Source: DATBMA01 sp036555105 (GTDB lineage: Bacteria > Actinomycetota > Acidimicrobiia > Spongiisociales > ZC4RG35). Taken from it: DNA of 57,805 nucleotides. How positions within the stretch are numbered: position 1 is the stretch's first letter; every line of letters begins with the position of its first letter. A program made the translations under genes and the position numbers. The stretch spans positions 1 through 57,805 of the forward strand of contig DATBMA010000004.1 of the NCBI GenBank assembly GCA_036555105.1, in the 5' to 3' direction. Positions 32,539-42,957 of this stretch are shown here, piece after piece. The notes beneath the pieces are model-generated. The model was given only the letters and a program-made list of their open reading frames with translations, had not been told where the DNA came from and did not search any database.

Positions 32539-33464
32539 GCCCCCTCCTCACCAGCGTGCTTGGCGGCATGAGCGGCAGCTGCCTCTCGCACCCAGGCCCC
32601 CTCGGCCCAAGCCGAGCGTTTGGCCTCGAGTCGGTCCCGGTTCATCGGGCCGTCTCCCTTTATCACCTGCCAGAACTCCTCCCAATCGATGCCACCGAAG
32701 TCGTAGTGGCCGCGTTCGGGGTTCCATCGCAGGTCGGGATCGGGGATCGACAGGCCGAGGTAGTCCGCTTGCGGCACCGTCATGTCAACGAACTGCTGGC
32801 GCAGGTCGTCGTTGGAGATCCGCTTGATCTTCCACTCCATCGACTGCTCGGTGTGGGGGCTGTCCGAGTCGTGGGGCCCGAACATCATGAGCGAAGGCCA
32901 CCACCAGCGGTCCAGGGAGTCCTGGGCCATCGCCTTCTGCTCGGCGGAGCCGCGGCTGAGGGCCAGCATGATCATGAAGCCCTGGCGCTGGTGGAACGAC
33001 TCCTCTAGGCAGATCCTCACCATCGCCCTGGCGTAAGGCCCGTACGAGGTTCCCTTCAGCATCACCTGATTGGTGATGGCCGCACCATCGACCAACCAGC
33101 CGATGGCCCCCATGTCGGCCCAACTCAGCGTCGGATAGTTGAAGATCGAAGAGTATCTGTGGCGACCCTGGTGGAGGAGATCGACCATCTCGGCCCGGGT
33201 GGTGCCGAGGGTCTCGGCCGCCGAGTAGAGGTAGAGGCCGTGGCCGGCCTCGTCCTGCACCTTGGCAATGAGGATCGCCTTGCGCTCGAGAGTGGGGGCC
33301 CGGGTGATCCAATTCCCTTCGGGCTGCATCCCGATGATCTCGGAATGGGCGTGCTGGGCAATCTGGCGGAGGTTGGTCTGGCGGTACTCCTCGGGCATCC
33401 AGTCCTGGGGCTCGACCTTCTGCTCGGAGCCGATCAGCTGCTGGAACCGGGCTTCCTGATCCAC
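32535..33464 (-). CDS. paaA: Phenylacetyl-CoA 1,2-epoxidase catalytic subunit PaaA
   Basis: A 309-residue di-iron oxygenase subunit: QIAQHAHSEIIGMQPEGNWI, KVQDEAGHGLYLYSAAETLG (Glu-x-x-His metal pair) and RICLEESFHQRQGF (second Glu-x-x-His pair). It converts phenylacetyl-CoA to the 1,2-epoxide. The GTG start at 33464 lies 6 bases after TATTAT on the minus strand, so the operon mRNA is likely leaderless. It is the first gene of paaABCDE-tetR. No paaG, paaZ or paaK is visible in the window. Confidence 0.93.
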   Translation of the reverse strand: MDQEARFQQLIGSEQKVEPQDWMPEEYRQTNLRQIAQHAHSEIIGMQPEGNWITRAPTLERKAILIAKVQDEAGHGLYLYSAAETLGTTRAEMVDLLHQGRHRYSSIFNYPTLSWADMGAIGWLVDGAAITNQVMLKGTSYGPYARAMVRICLEESFHQRQGFMIMLALSRGSAEQKAMAQDSLDRWWWPSLMMFGPHDSDSPHTEQSMEWKIKRISNDDLRQQFVDMTVPQADYLGLSIPDPDLRWNPERGHYDFGGIDWEEFWQVIKGDGPMNRDRLEAKRSAWAEGAWVREAAAAHAAKHAGEEGA

Positions 33465-33470
33465 CCCGCC

Positions 33471-33492
33471 ATAATAACGAACGATCGTTATT
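33471..33492 (-). promoter_or_regulatory. Promoter and TetR operator of the paa operon
   Basis: AATAACGAACGATCGTTATT (33473-33492) is a perfect 8-4-8 inverted repeat that also contains the 10-base palindrome AACGATCGTT. It abuts the minus-strand -10 TATTAT (33471-33476), which ends 6 bases before the GTG start of paaA. Confidence 0.75.
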
Positions 33493-33508
33493 CGGAAAAG
33501 GCCTCCTG

Positions 33509-33560
33509 GTCTCGAAGTCTCGAGGTCTCACTTCGAGTCGGTGAGACCGGCGACTGTGAG
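33509..33560. repeat. GGTCTCGA/GGTCTCAC array with 8-bp inverted repeat
   Basis: Units GGTCTCGAA, GTCTCGA and GGTCTCAC are followed by a mirror copy. GGTCTCAC (33524-33531) pairs exactly with GTGAGACC (33541-33548) across 9 bases. It is a member of the same intergenic repeat family. Confidence 0.6.
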
Positions 33561-33571
33561 ACTGGCCTCGC

Positions 33572-34060
33572 ATGGACCCAGAGCTGCTGGCCATCGTTGT
33601 GGGGCTGGTCATGCTGGTCGGGCTGGCCGGAACCCTGATCCCGATCCTCCCGGGTCTCATCCTCATCTGGGGTGCGGCGGTCATCTACGGCATTGCCACC
33701 GGGTTCGATGTCGTCGGATGGGTGGCCATCGCGGTCATCACCGTGCTCTTCGCGGTGGCGCTCTGGTTGGCGGTGAAGCTGCCCCAGAAGCGGACGGCTG
33801 ATGCCGGAGTCGGCCTTGCCCTCCAGTTCTTCGCGCTCGGCATCGCGGTGGTGGGCTACTTCGCGGTGCCGGTCGTCGGTGCCCCGCTCGGTTTCGTGCT
33901 CGGCATCTTCCTCGGGCGGCTCGCCACCACCCGTCAAGCGGCGACGGCCTGGACCTCCACCAAGGCGGCACTGGTGGGGATGTTCCACGCCGCCTCCGTC
34001 CAGTTCGTCGCCGGAGTGCTGATGATCCTCGTCTGGCTTTCGTGGGCGATTCTCGGGTGA
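33572..34060 (+). CDS. DUF456-family membrane protein
   Basis: A 162-residue protein with four to five hydrophobic segments and the DUF456 pattern: GLAGTLIPILPGLILIWGAA near the start, and VPVVGAPLGFVLGIFLGRLA (Gly-rich pair). Function unknown; the glycine-zipper helices suggest a small oligomer. It converges on the MFS gene, with 4 bases between stops. Confidence 0.75.
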   Translation: MDPELLAIVVGLVMLVGLAGTLIPILPGLILIWGAAVIYGIATGFDVVGWVAIAVITVLFAVALWLAVKLPQKRTADAGVGLALQFFALGIAVVGYFAVPVVGAPLGFVLGIFLGRLATTRQAATAWTSTKAALVGMFHAASVQFVAGVLMILVWLSWAILG

Positions 34061-34064
34061 CCGA

Positions 34065-35336
34065 TCAGGCCGGAGCCGGCTCGATCACACCCCCACCCGA
34101 TCGGTACTCCCACAACTCGGGGACTTTGCGCTGCACGACGAAGGCGCCGATCAGACAGGCGATCCCGCCCGACACGACGGAGAACTGGGGGGTGGTGAGG
34201 GCAGCCACCAATCCGGCTTCCAGGTCCCCCAGGCGCGGGCCTCCCGCCACCACCGCGAGATGCACACCCGACATTCGCCCCCGGAGGCGGTCGGGCACGG
34301 TCAACTGGAGGATCGTTCCCCTGAACACGGCGGAGATGACATCGGCCGCACCGGCGATGGCCAGGAACGCGAGAGCGATCGGGAGCGACTCGGTGAGGCC
34401 GAAGAGAGTGATAGCCGCTCCCCAAGCCACCACTGCCCACACCACGGCCTTGCCTTGCTCCTTGACCCTCCCCACCCAGCCGGAAGTCACCGCTCCGATG
34501 AGGGCGCCCACTCCCGGTGCGGCATAGAGGAAGCCGACTGTGGCTGCCCCTCCGCCGAACACCGTCGTGCCGAGCGCAGGGAAGAGAGCACGCGGCATTC
34601 CGAAGATCATGGCGTTGAGGTCGATGATCATCGTTCCCTGAATCGGCTTCTGACCGCGCAGGTAGCGCAGCCCCTCCCTGATCGACTCGACCCCCATCTG
34701 CCGCCGATCCTCGACCGCAGTCACATGCTTGATGGGCATGACCATCAGGGCAGCGAGCACGAAGGTGGCCGCTTCCAGCGCGTACGTGAGGGCGAGGCTG
34801 CTGCGGGCGATGAGCAACCCGGCCAGGGCGGGGCCCACCGCCCCCGCCACGTTCATCATGGTCTGGTTGAGGGCGATCGAGGCCGGCACCAACTCCTTGC
34901 GGACCAGCGACGGGACCATTGCACTCCTGGTGGGGGAGTCGATGGCGGAGATGCCGGCATTGACCGCGCTGAGCACGAAGAGGATCCAGACCTGAGGCTG
35001 GGGGGCGGCGGCGTTCCAGGCCAGGGCGAGGGCGGTGACCACGAGCAGGCTCTGACTGAGCAGCAGTAGCCGGCGCCGATCGACCGCGTCGGCGATCGCA
35101 CCGCCGATCAGCGATACCACCAGCAGCGGGATGAGCTGGGCCAGACCCAAGAGCCCCACCGCCAGCGACGAGTTGGTTAGGAGGAACACCTGGTACGGGA
35201 CCGCCACGATCGTCAACTGTCTGCCGAGGAACGAGGACAGGAAGCCGGCATAGAGCCAGCGAAAGTCGGTCGACTCCTTCAGAGGGGTGACATCGACCAG
35301 GAGAGCCCGCGCGCCCCGTCGTTCCGGGGTCGTCAT
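34065..35336 (-). CDS. MFS transporter (EntS/MFS_3-like)
   Basis: A 423-residue protein with about twelve hydrophobic segments: FRWLYAGFLSSFLGRQLTIV, GGAIADAVDRRRLLLLSQ (MFS motif A), DSPTRSAMVPSLV and FRGTILQLTVPDRLRGRMSG, as in enterobactin/drug exporters. It probably exports a small molecule; substrate unknown. It lies between DUF456 and the thiolase on the same strand as the thiolase, 40 bases downstream of it. Confidence 0.82.
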   Translation of the reverse strand: MTTPERRGARALLVDVTPLKESTDFRWLYAGFLSSFLGRQLTIVAVPYQVFLLTNSSLAVGLLGLAQLIPLLVVSLIGGAIADAVDRRRLLLLSQSLLVVTALALAWNAAAPQPQVWILFVLSAVNAGISAIDSPTRSAMVPSLVRKELVPASIALNQTMMNVAGAVGPALAGLLIARSSLALTYALEAATFVLAALMVMPIKHVTAVEDRRQMGVESIREGLRYLRGQKPIQGTMIIDLNAMIFGMPRALFPALGTTVFGGGAATVGFLYAAPGVGALIGAVTSGWVGRVKEQGKAVVWAVVAWGAAITLFGLTESLPIALAFLAIAGAADVISAVFRGTILQLTVPDRLRGRMSGVHLAVVAGGPRLGDLEAGLVAALTTPQFSVVSGGIACLIGAFVVQRKVPELWEYRSGGGVIEPAPA

Positions 35337-35376
35337 CTCATCGACACGTCTTCATGGTCGTGACCCGCGGGCCGGA

Positions 35377-36555
35377 TCAGACCAGGTCGACGGCCATGGC
35401 TGTGCCTCCCCCGGTGCCGTGGCAGATCGATGCAATGCCGCTCGTACCCCCGTGGGCCCGCAGAGCGTGGATCAGCGTGACGACGATGCGGGCTCCGGAG
35501 CAGCCGATCGGGTGGCCGAGGGCGATGGCGCCGCCGTTGACGTTGAGTTGTTCGAATGGGATGTCGAGGCGCCGGTTCAGCAAGACCGAATTGAGGGCGA
35601 AAGCCTCGTTGTTCTCGAAGAGGTCGAAGTCGGTGACCTGGCGGCCAAGCCGCTTGAGCAGCTTCTCGATAGCCGGCACCGGAGCCTCAGGAAACCGGTA
35701 GGGCTCTCCGGCCGCCCATGACGATCCGCTGATGCGGGCCAATGGCACCAGCCCGAACTCCGCCACGGCCCGATCGGAGGCGACCACCAGCGCCGCCGCC
35801 CCGTCCGAGATCTGCGAGCTGTTGCCCGCCGTCAGCACCCCATCGGGCCGAAAGGCGGGCCGAAGGCTGCCCAACGTCTCGACCGTCGTGTCGGGACGAA
35901 CCCCCTCGTCGGCCAGCAGCGACCCGGCCTTGCCAAGGTCGAACCCGACGAGCTCGGATGCGAAGGCGCCATTGTCGGTTGCGGCGGCGGCCCGCTGATG
36001 TGACCAGGCTGCGACCTCGTCAAGCTCGGCCCTGCCCACGCCTTCCTCACCGGCAAGCCGCTCGGTTTGCTCACCCATTGCCTCGCCTGAGACCGGGTCG
36101 GACAGGCCATCTCGCGCCATCAGATCGATCAGTGGCGCTCCGTCGCCGGGGAGGAACTTGAAGCCCCAGCGTGCCCTGGAGTCAATCGAGAACCCGGCGG
36201 TCGACATCGACTCGACTCCGCCGACCATGACGACCTCGGCCTCCCCCGCCTTGATCAGGCTGAGCCCGGTGAGGAGCGCTGCCATCCCCGACGAGCACAC
36301 CATGTCGACGGCCATCGCATCCACGTGCTTCGGAACCCCCGCCTTGAAGGCCGCCTGGCGGGGAATGAGCTGGCCGTGCCCCCCTCGGAGCACGTTGCCG
36401 AACACCACCAGGTCGAGGCGATCACCTTCCAGCCCGGCCGCCGCGAGAGCGGCCTTCATCACCGGGGCAGCCAGGTCGGGCGGGGAAAGCTCGCGGAAGG
36501 CGCCGCCGAAGCGGCCGATCGGAGATCGGACCGCCGAGACGATGCATGCGTCCAT
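35377..36555 (-). CDS. Thiolase (acetyl-CoA C-acyltransferase)
   Basis: A 392-residue thiolase: acyl-accepting Cys87 in VDMVCSSGMAALL, NVNGGAIALGHPIGCSGARI with the catalytic His, and a final Cys in SICHGTGGGTAMAVDL (normally CIGGGQG). It could act in beta-oxidation, in ketoadipyl-CoA cleavage after the Paa pathway, or in acetoacetyl-CoA synthesis; the context near paa genes is suggestive only. TATGGT (36562-36567, minus strand) stands 6 bases before the ATG. Confidence 0.88.
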   Translation of the reverse strand: MDACIVSAVRSPIGRFGGAFRELSPPDLAAPVMKAALAAAGLEGDRLDLVVFGNVLRGGHGQLIPRQAAFKAGVPKHVDAMAVDMVCSSGMAALLTGLSLIKAGEAEVVMVGGVESMSTAGFSIDSRARWGFKFLPGDGAPLIDLMARDGLSDPVSGEAMGEQTERLAGEEGVGRAELDEVAAWSHQRAAAATDNGAFASELVGFDLGKAGSLLADEGVRPDTTVETLGSLRPAFRPDGVLTAGNSSQISDGAAALVVASDRAVAEFGLVPLARISGSSWAAGEPYRFPEAPVPAIEKLLKRLGRQVTDFDLFENNEAFALNSVLLNRRLDIPFEQLNVNGGAIALGHPIGCSGARIVVTLIHALRAHGGTSGIASICHGTGGGTAMAVDLV

Positions 36556-36668
36556 CCGGGCACCATAGACCGGGCTGCTTTCGATCAGAAGAAGGTGTCG
36601 AGATCCCGTCGCTCCATACGTCGTTCAGTTGGGTGAGGCGTTCGACCGCCCAGCAAAGGAGATGCGAA

Positions 36669-37037
36669 ATGGCAAAGGTCATCCACTTCGAGTTGATGGG
36701 TGATGACGGAGATGGGCTCACCAAGTTCTACGAGGGCCTCTTCGGATGGAAGACCCAGGCCGTGGAGGGATACGACGGCTACAACTTCGTCTCCACAGAC
36801 GATGCCGGCGTGGGCGGCGCCATCGGCCGCGGCCCGGAGGAAGCCCGCTCCTACCTCTCGGTCTACTTCCAGGTGGACTCGATCGACCAGACCCTCGAAC
36901 AGGCCGAGCTGGCCGGCGCCAAGACGCTGGTGCCGCGGACGGTGCTGCCGGGAATCGTCACCTACGGGATGTTCGCCGACCCGGCGGGAAACATGGTCGG
37001 CCTGACAGAGCCCGCGGAAGCAGTACCCGGTAGCTGA
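36669..37037 (+). CDS. VOC-family glyoxalase-like protein
   Basis: A 122-residue VOC domain: VIHFELMGDDGDGLTKFYEG, LFGWKTQAVEGYDGYNFVST and MFADPAGNMVGLTEP near the C-terminus, as in the LapB/PhnB-like group that recruits metal through His/Glu. Exact reaction unknown. ATG 36669 has a good Shine-Dalgarno (AAAGGAG). The coding region ends beside a short palindrome (CTGAGTACTCAG) shared with the convergent acs stop. Confidence 0.78.
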   Translation: MAKVIHFELMGDDGDGLTKFYEGLFGWKTQAVEGYDGYNFVSTDDAGVGGAIGRGPEEARSYLSVYFQVDSIDQTLEQAELAGAKTLVPRTVLPGIVTYGMFADPAGNMVGLTEPAEAVPGS

Positions 37038-37041
37038 GTAC

Positions 37042-39018
<1,977 letters not shown>

Positions 39019-39029
39019 GGGGCGGCATC

Positions 39030-40511
39030 CTACGGAGTCTGGGGCCGGGCCGGACGCCGGGCCAAGACCGCGACCGCCCCAGCCAGAGCTGCGAGCACCA
39101 CCATCCAGTCGCCCAACCTGGCGTAAAGGGTGGGACCGCTGGTACGGAGCCGGGGGGACCCGTACAGGATGTCGGACTCGGCCAGGCCGAGGGTCTCTCC
39201 CACCACCCCTCCTTCGGTGATGAACGTCGACTTGCCCGTCACCGCCGCGTGCACTACGTCAATGCCGAGCTCAGCGGCCCGCATCCGGGTGATGCCGATC
39301 AGCTGATCGGAGGCGGGGGTGTATCCGTAGCTGCCTTCGTTGGTCGCCACCACCAGCAGCTCGGCCCCTGCTCCCACTTCCGAGCGGGGGTAGCGGGAGA
39401 AGCTCCCTTCGAAGGAGATGACCGACCCCAAAGCCCCGATCTCGGTGTCGAAGACCACCGGGCCCTCGCCCCTGATCATGTCACGGGGTACCCCCTCCAA
39501 AGCGGGCAAGCCGCCGAGGACCGACCGGAAGGGGACATATTCGCCGAAGGGGACGGGGTGCCGCTTTCGGTACTCGCCGAGGATCTCACCGTCCGGCCCG
39601 AAGAGGACGTTGGCATTCACGAACTGGTCTTCGCCCACCGCCCGGTCGGTGCCGATCAGCATGTACGCCCCGATCCGTTCGGCCTCATCACCGATCGCTT
39701 CTCCCACCTCGTCGTTCTGGATCGGGTCGGCGTCGGCCGAGGTCGTCTCCCAGACCGACGAGCCGGCCGAGCCCTCCGCCCACACCACCAGATCGGCTGC
39801 TCCCGCCGAGATCTGCTCCGTGAGGGCGAGGTGCATCTCCATGGTCTGCAAACGCTCCTCATCGCAATGCGTGAAAGGGCAGGGAGTGGAGCCCTGCACG
39901 ATGGCGACGGAGACCACGGGGCCATCCGCTTTCGTCGGCCACAGCGCACCTGCGATCAGCAGCAGCCCGGAAAGCACGAAGGGGGTGACCGACGCCGGTG
40001 ACAGGCGGCGACGCTCTATGACCATCACGACCGCCGCCGCCATGGCGACGACCAGGACCGACAAGCCGGAACCGCCGATCCATTGCGCCGCCCCGCGGGC
40101 GGCATCCCACCCGGACAGCGAGAGGCCTGGCTGTCCCCACTCGTACCCGCCCACCGGGAAGTGGCCGCGGATCCACTCGACCGCGGCCCAGCCTCCGATC
40201 GCCACCAGCATCCACCGGCCCACCGACAGCCGGGCGGCTCTTCCCATCAGCCACCCGTACAGGGCGAAGTAGGAGGACTGGAACAGGACCGCCGGGATCA
40301 GGGCTACGAGCCCGAGCTCGGAGATCCACCATATGAGGCCGCCGAAGAATGCCAGCCCGAAGAACCACCCGGTGAGGGTCGGGTGACGGCCCGAGCGCAG
40401 TGCCCAGAGGAGGAGCGCGATGGCAGCCAGTGAGATCCATGCCCAACCGAATGGAGGAAATGCGAGCACCAAAGCGGCGCCGGCCAGCAGGCCGGCAAGG
40501 ACGGGGAGCAC
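39030..40511 (-). CDS. lnt: Apolipoprotein N-acyltransferase homologue with Cys-to-Ser at the nucleophile
   Basis: A 493-residue membrane enzyme: six N-terminal hydrophobic segments (FPPFGWAWISLAAIALLLWA; GYEWGQPG) and a C-terminal carbon-nitrogen hydrolase domain. The Glu of VVWAEGSAGSS and the Lys of YRKRHPVPFGEYVPF match the Glu-Lys pair. The expected catalytic Cys (ICYE in Escherichia coli) is Ser in SVISFEGSF, so the transferase activity is uncertain. Several lipoproteins are encoded in this window. GTG 40511 follows TACTTT (40518-40523, minus strand) by 6 bases. It is divergent from an IMPase gene. Confidence 0.82.
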   Translation of the reverse strand: MLPVLAGLLAGAALVLAFPPFGWAWISLAAIALLLWALRSGRHPTLTGWFFGLAFFGGLIWWISELGLVALIPAVLFQSSYFALYGWLMGRAARLSVGRWMLVAIGGWAAVEWIRGHFPVGGYEWGQPGLSLSGWDAARGAAQWIGGSGLSVLVVAMAAAVVMVIERRRLSPASVTPFVLSGLLLIAGALWPTKADGPVVSVAIVQGSTPCPFTHCDEERLQTMEMHLALTEQISAGAADLVVWAEGSAGSSVWETTSADADPIQNDEVGEAIGDEAERIGAYMLIGTDRAVGEDQFVNANVLFGPDGEILGEYRKRHPVPFGEYVPFRSVLGGLPALEGVPRDMIRGEGPVVFDTEIGALGSVISFEGSFSRYPRSEVGAGAELLVVATNEGSYGYTPASDQLIGITRMRAAELGIDVVHAAVTGKSTFITEGGVVGETLGLAESDILYGSPRLRTSGPTLYARLGDWMVVLAALAGAVAVLARRPARPQTP

Positions 40512-40590
40512 GGTGGCAAAGTAACAAGTACTCGGTCGTTAGTCGTTTGGCTCTGATGGCTGGTGGCTGGTGGCTCGGTAGCGTTGAGAC

Positions 40591-41382
40591 GTGGCTTCCG
40601 ATCTCGACATTGCCCGTCAGGCCGCCATGGCCGGAGCCGAGATCGTTCGTCGTGAATTCGGGCAACCGGTAGACGCCGAGTTCAAAGGGGATGGCAACCC
40701 GGTGACCGAGGTCGACCGGCGGGCCGAGGCGGCGATCTTGGCCGTCATCCAGCGGCTCGCACCCGACGACCAGGTCCTCTCCGAGGAGGCGGGCGGCGGC
40801 GGCTGGGACGGCGAGCGGATCTGGATCGTCGACCCAGTGGATGGCACGGTCAATTTCATCCACCGCATCCCGCAGGTGTCTGTGTCGGTGGCGCTCTGGG
40901 ACCGCGGCTCCCCGCGTGTGGGCGTCGTCGTCGATCCTCTGCGGGGTGAGCTCTTCGAGGCGGCCGCCGGACGAGGGGCCTCATCGAAGGGGCAGCCAAT
41001 GGCGGTGTCGACCCAGGTCGATCTGAAGATGTCCTTGATCGCCACCGGGTTCCCATACGACCGCGATCGTTTTGCTGCCGGATACGCGAGCAATCTCGGC
41101 GGGGTGCTCGCCTCTGTGCAGGGTGTGCGCCGGCTGGGGAGCGCGGCCCTCGACCTGGCCTGGCTGGCTTGCGGCCGCTACGAGGGGTATTGGGAGTTCG
41201 GGATCCAGCCATGGGATGCTGCCGCAGGCGTTCTCATTGTCATCGAAGCCGGTGGCCAGGTCACCAACCATCTGGGCGGGCCGCACCGCTTGGATGACCC
41301 CGGGCTCATTGCCTCCAACGGCGCCATCCATCCGTTGCTGGTCGAAGCCGTATCGCGCCACCTCCCGGAGCACGTCCGATGA
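40591..41382 (+). CDS. Inositol monophosphatase family protein
   Basis: A 263-residue Mg2+/Li+-type phosphatase: LSEEAGGGG, WIVDPVDGTVNFIHRIP (metal ligands) and a C-terminal WDAAAGVLIVIEAGGQV. It may dephosphorylate inositol phosphate, histidinol phosphate or PAP; the short sequence alone does not decide. TAGCGT lies 6 bases before GTG 40591. Its stop overlaps the amidohydrolase start (ATGA), so the two form an operon. Confidence 0.87.
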   Translation: MASDLDIARQAAMAGAEIVRREFGQPVDAEFKGDGNPVTEVDRRAEAAILAVIQRLAPDDQVLSEEAGGGGWDGERIWIVDPVDGTVNFIHRIPQVSVSVALWDRGSPRVGVVVDPLRGELFEAAAGRGASSKGQPMAVSTQVDLKMSLIATGFPYDRDRFAAGYASNLGGVLASVQGVRRLGSAALDLAWLACGRYEGYWEFGIQPWDAAAGVLIVIEAGGQVTNHLGGPHRLDDPGLIASNGAIHPLLVEAVSRHLPEHVR

Positions 41383-42914
41383 GCTCCCTGGTCGTGGCTG
41401 CGGGACAGGTCCGCTCCCTGTCCCCGGCGGCGGGCGATTCGATGCTGATCGAGGATGGGAGAGTTTCCGCCATCGGCAGCTCGGAGGGCTTGGTCGGTGA
41501 GGATCGGATCGACTTTCCCGGCGCCACCATCGTGCCCGCCCTCCAGGATCATCATTTTCACCCGATCGGGTACACCCGGGCGGTCACAGGGCTGACCCTG
41601 AAGGAAGTGCCCGACTTTGCGGCTCTGTCCCAGGTCATAGCCGACGAAGACCGGCGACTGCCAGCCGGCGCCGCCCTCATCGGGATCAGGCTTGACGACG
41701 AGTCGCTGGCGGAGGGCCGCCTGCCCGACCGCCTGCTGCTCGACCGGGCAGCACCGGGTCGGCCGGTGCTGCTCTACCGCTACTGCGGCCACATCGCCAT
41801 TGCCTCCACCACCGCCCTCGAGCAGGCCGGCTTGGGCACCGGCGTTCAGGACCCGGAAGGAGGCGCCTTTGACCGCGACGGCTCCGGTGCCCCCAACGGG
41901 ATCTTGCGCGAGGAAGCCATTGGCCGGGTGTCCGGGCCGTTGTCGGAGATGGTGCCGCCGATCGAGCCACCGGCGGTGGCGGCGGCCCTCGGCGGGCTAA
42001 CCGGCCTCGGGCTCACCCGGCTGACCGCGATCGTGTCCGCCGGAGCTCCGCTCTGGTGCGGGGGGTCCAACGAGGTCGATCTGCTGGTGGAGGCCGCAGC
42101 CGGGCTCAACCTGAAGCTCGACGTCCTGGTCGTCGCCTCGACGCCGGAGGAGCTGGGAGCGGCAGCTCAACGGCTCGATCAAGCCGGGCCCAACATCCGT
42201 TTCGCCGGTTGGAAGGAGTTCGCCGACGGAGGGCTGGGAGGGAGAACGGCGGCAATGCACGAGGCTTTCGCCGACGCTCCGGGCAACCGCGGGATTCTTC
42301 GCCTCTACTTGGACCGGGCCGAGCAGATGGCTGAGGTCGCGTTGAGCATGGGAGGAGCAGTGGCCATCCATGCCATCGGCGACCTGGCCAACGATGAAGT
42401 TGTGTCCCTGTTCCGGCGACTGCTCCGACGCGGCGCCGACCCTGCCGGGCTCCGGATCGAGCATGCCTCGGTTCTCACCGCCGAGGCGATCAAGCAATGC
42501 GGCGAGCTCGGCATCACGGTCTCGGTGCAACCCGCCTTCCTGGCCTCGGAGACGGCATGGCTGGAGCGCCGGGTGGGGCCAGACCGGCTACACAACACCT
42601 ACCCGTTTGCTTCCTTGCTCGAGCAACGTGCGGCGTTGGTGGGCGGATCCGACTGCCCGGTGGAGCCGCCCAACCCATGGTGGGGCATGGCCGCCGCCCG
42701 TGATCGCCAGGGCCTCGCCGATGAGCAGTCCCTCGACGCCGCCCAAGCCATGCGGCTCTTCGCCGAGCCGATAACACCCGGTTCGGAGGACTTCCTGGTC
42801 GTCGATCGGGATCCGCTGGCGGTCTCGCCCGGGGACCTGGCTGATACGAGAGTGATGGCCACCTTCGTCGGCGGCCGCCTGGCCGAAGCACCTCCTGAGC
42901 TCCCTTTCCGCTGA
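41379..42914 (+). CDS. Amidohydrolase-superfamily protein (YtcJ/AH3-like)
   Basis: A 511-residue metallohydrolase: PALQDHHFHPIGYTRA (HxH metal site, with DHHFH in place of DSHxH), WKEFADGGLGGRTAAMHEAF, VAIHAIGDLAND (His/Asp metal ligands), RIEHASVLT and GGSDCPVEPPNPWWGM. The family includes N-substituted formamide deformylase-like enzymes; substrate unknown. It begins in the stop of the IMPase gene. Confidence 0.82.
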   Translation: MSSLVVAAGQVRSLSPAAGDSMLIEDGRVSAIGSSEGLVGEDRIDFPGATIVPALQDHHFHPIGYTRAVTGLTLKEVPDFAALSQVIADEDRRLPAGAALIGIRLDDESLAEGRLPDRLLLDRAAPGRPVLLYRYCGHIAIASTTALEQAGLGTGVQDPEGGAFDRDGSGAPNGILREEAIGRVSGPLSEMVPPIEPPAVAAALGGLTGLGLTRLTAIVSAGAPLWCGGSNEVDLLVEAAAGLNLKLDVLVVASTPEELGAAAQRLDQAGPNIRFAGWKEFADGGLGGRTAAMHEAFADAPGNRGILRLYLDRAEQMAEVALSMGGAVAIHAIGDLANDEVVSLFRRLLRRGADPAGLRIEHASVLTAEAIKQCGELGITVSVQPAFLASETAWLERRVGPDRLHNTYPFASLLEQRAALVGGSDCPVEPPNPWWGMAAARDRQGLADEQSLDAAQAMRLFAEPITPGSEDFLVVDRDPLAVSPGDLADTRVMATFVGGRLAEAPPELPFR

Positions 42915-42957
42915 GCCGGCCTGCAGGCCGCATTCAGCCGGCCGTTAAGGTCGAAGG

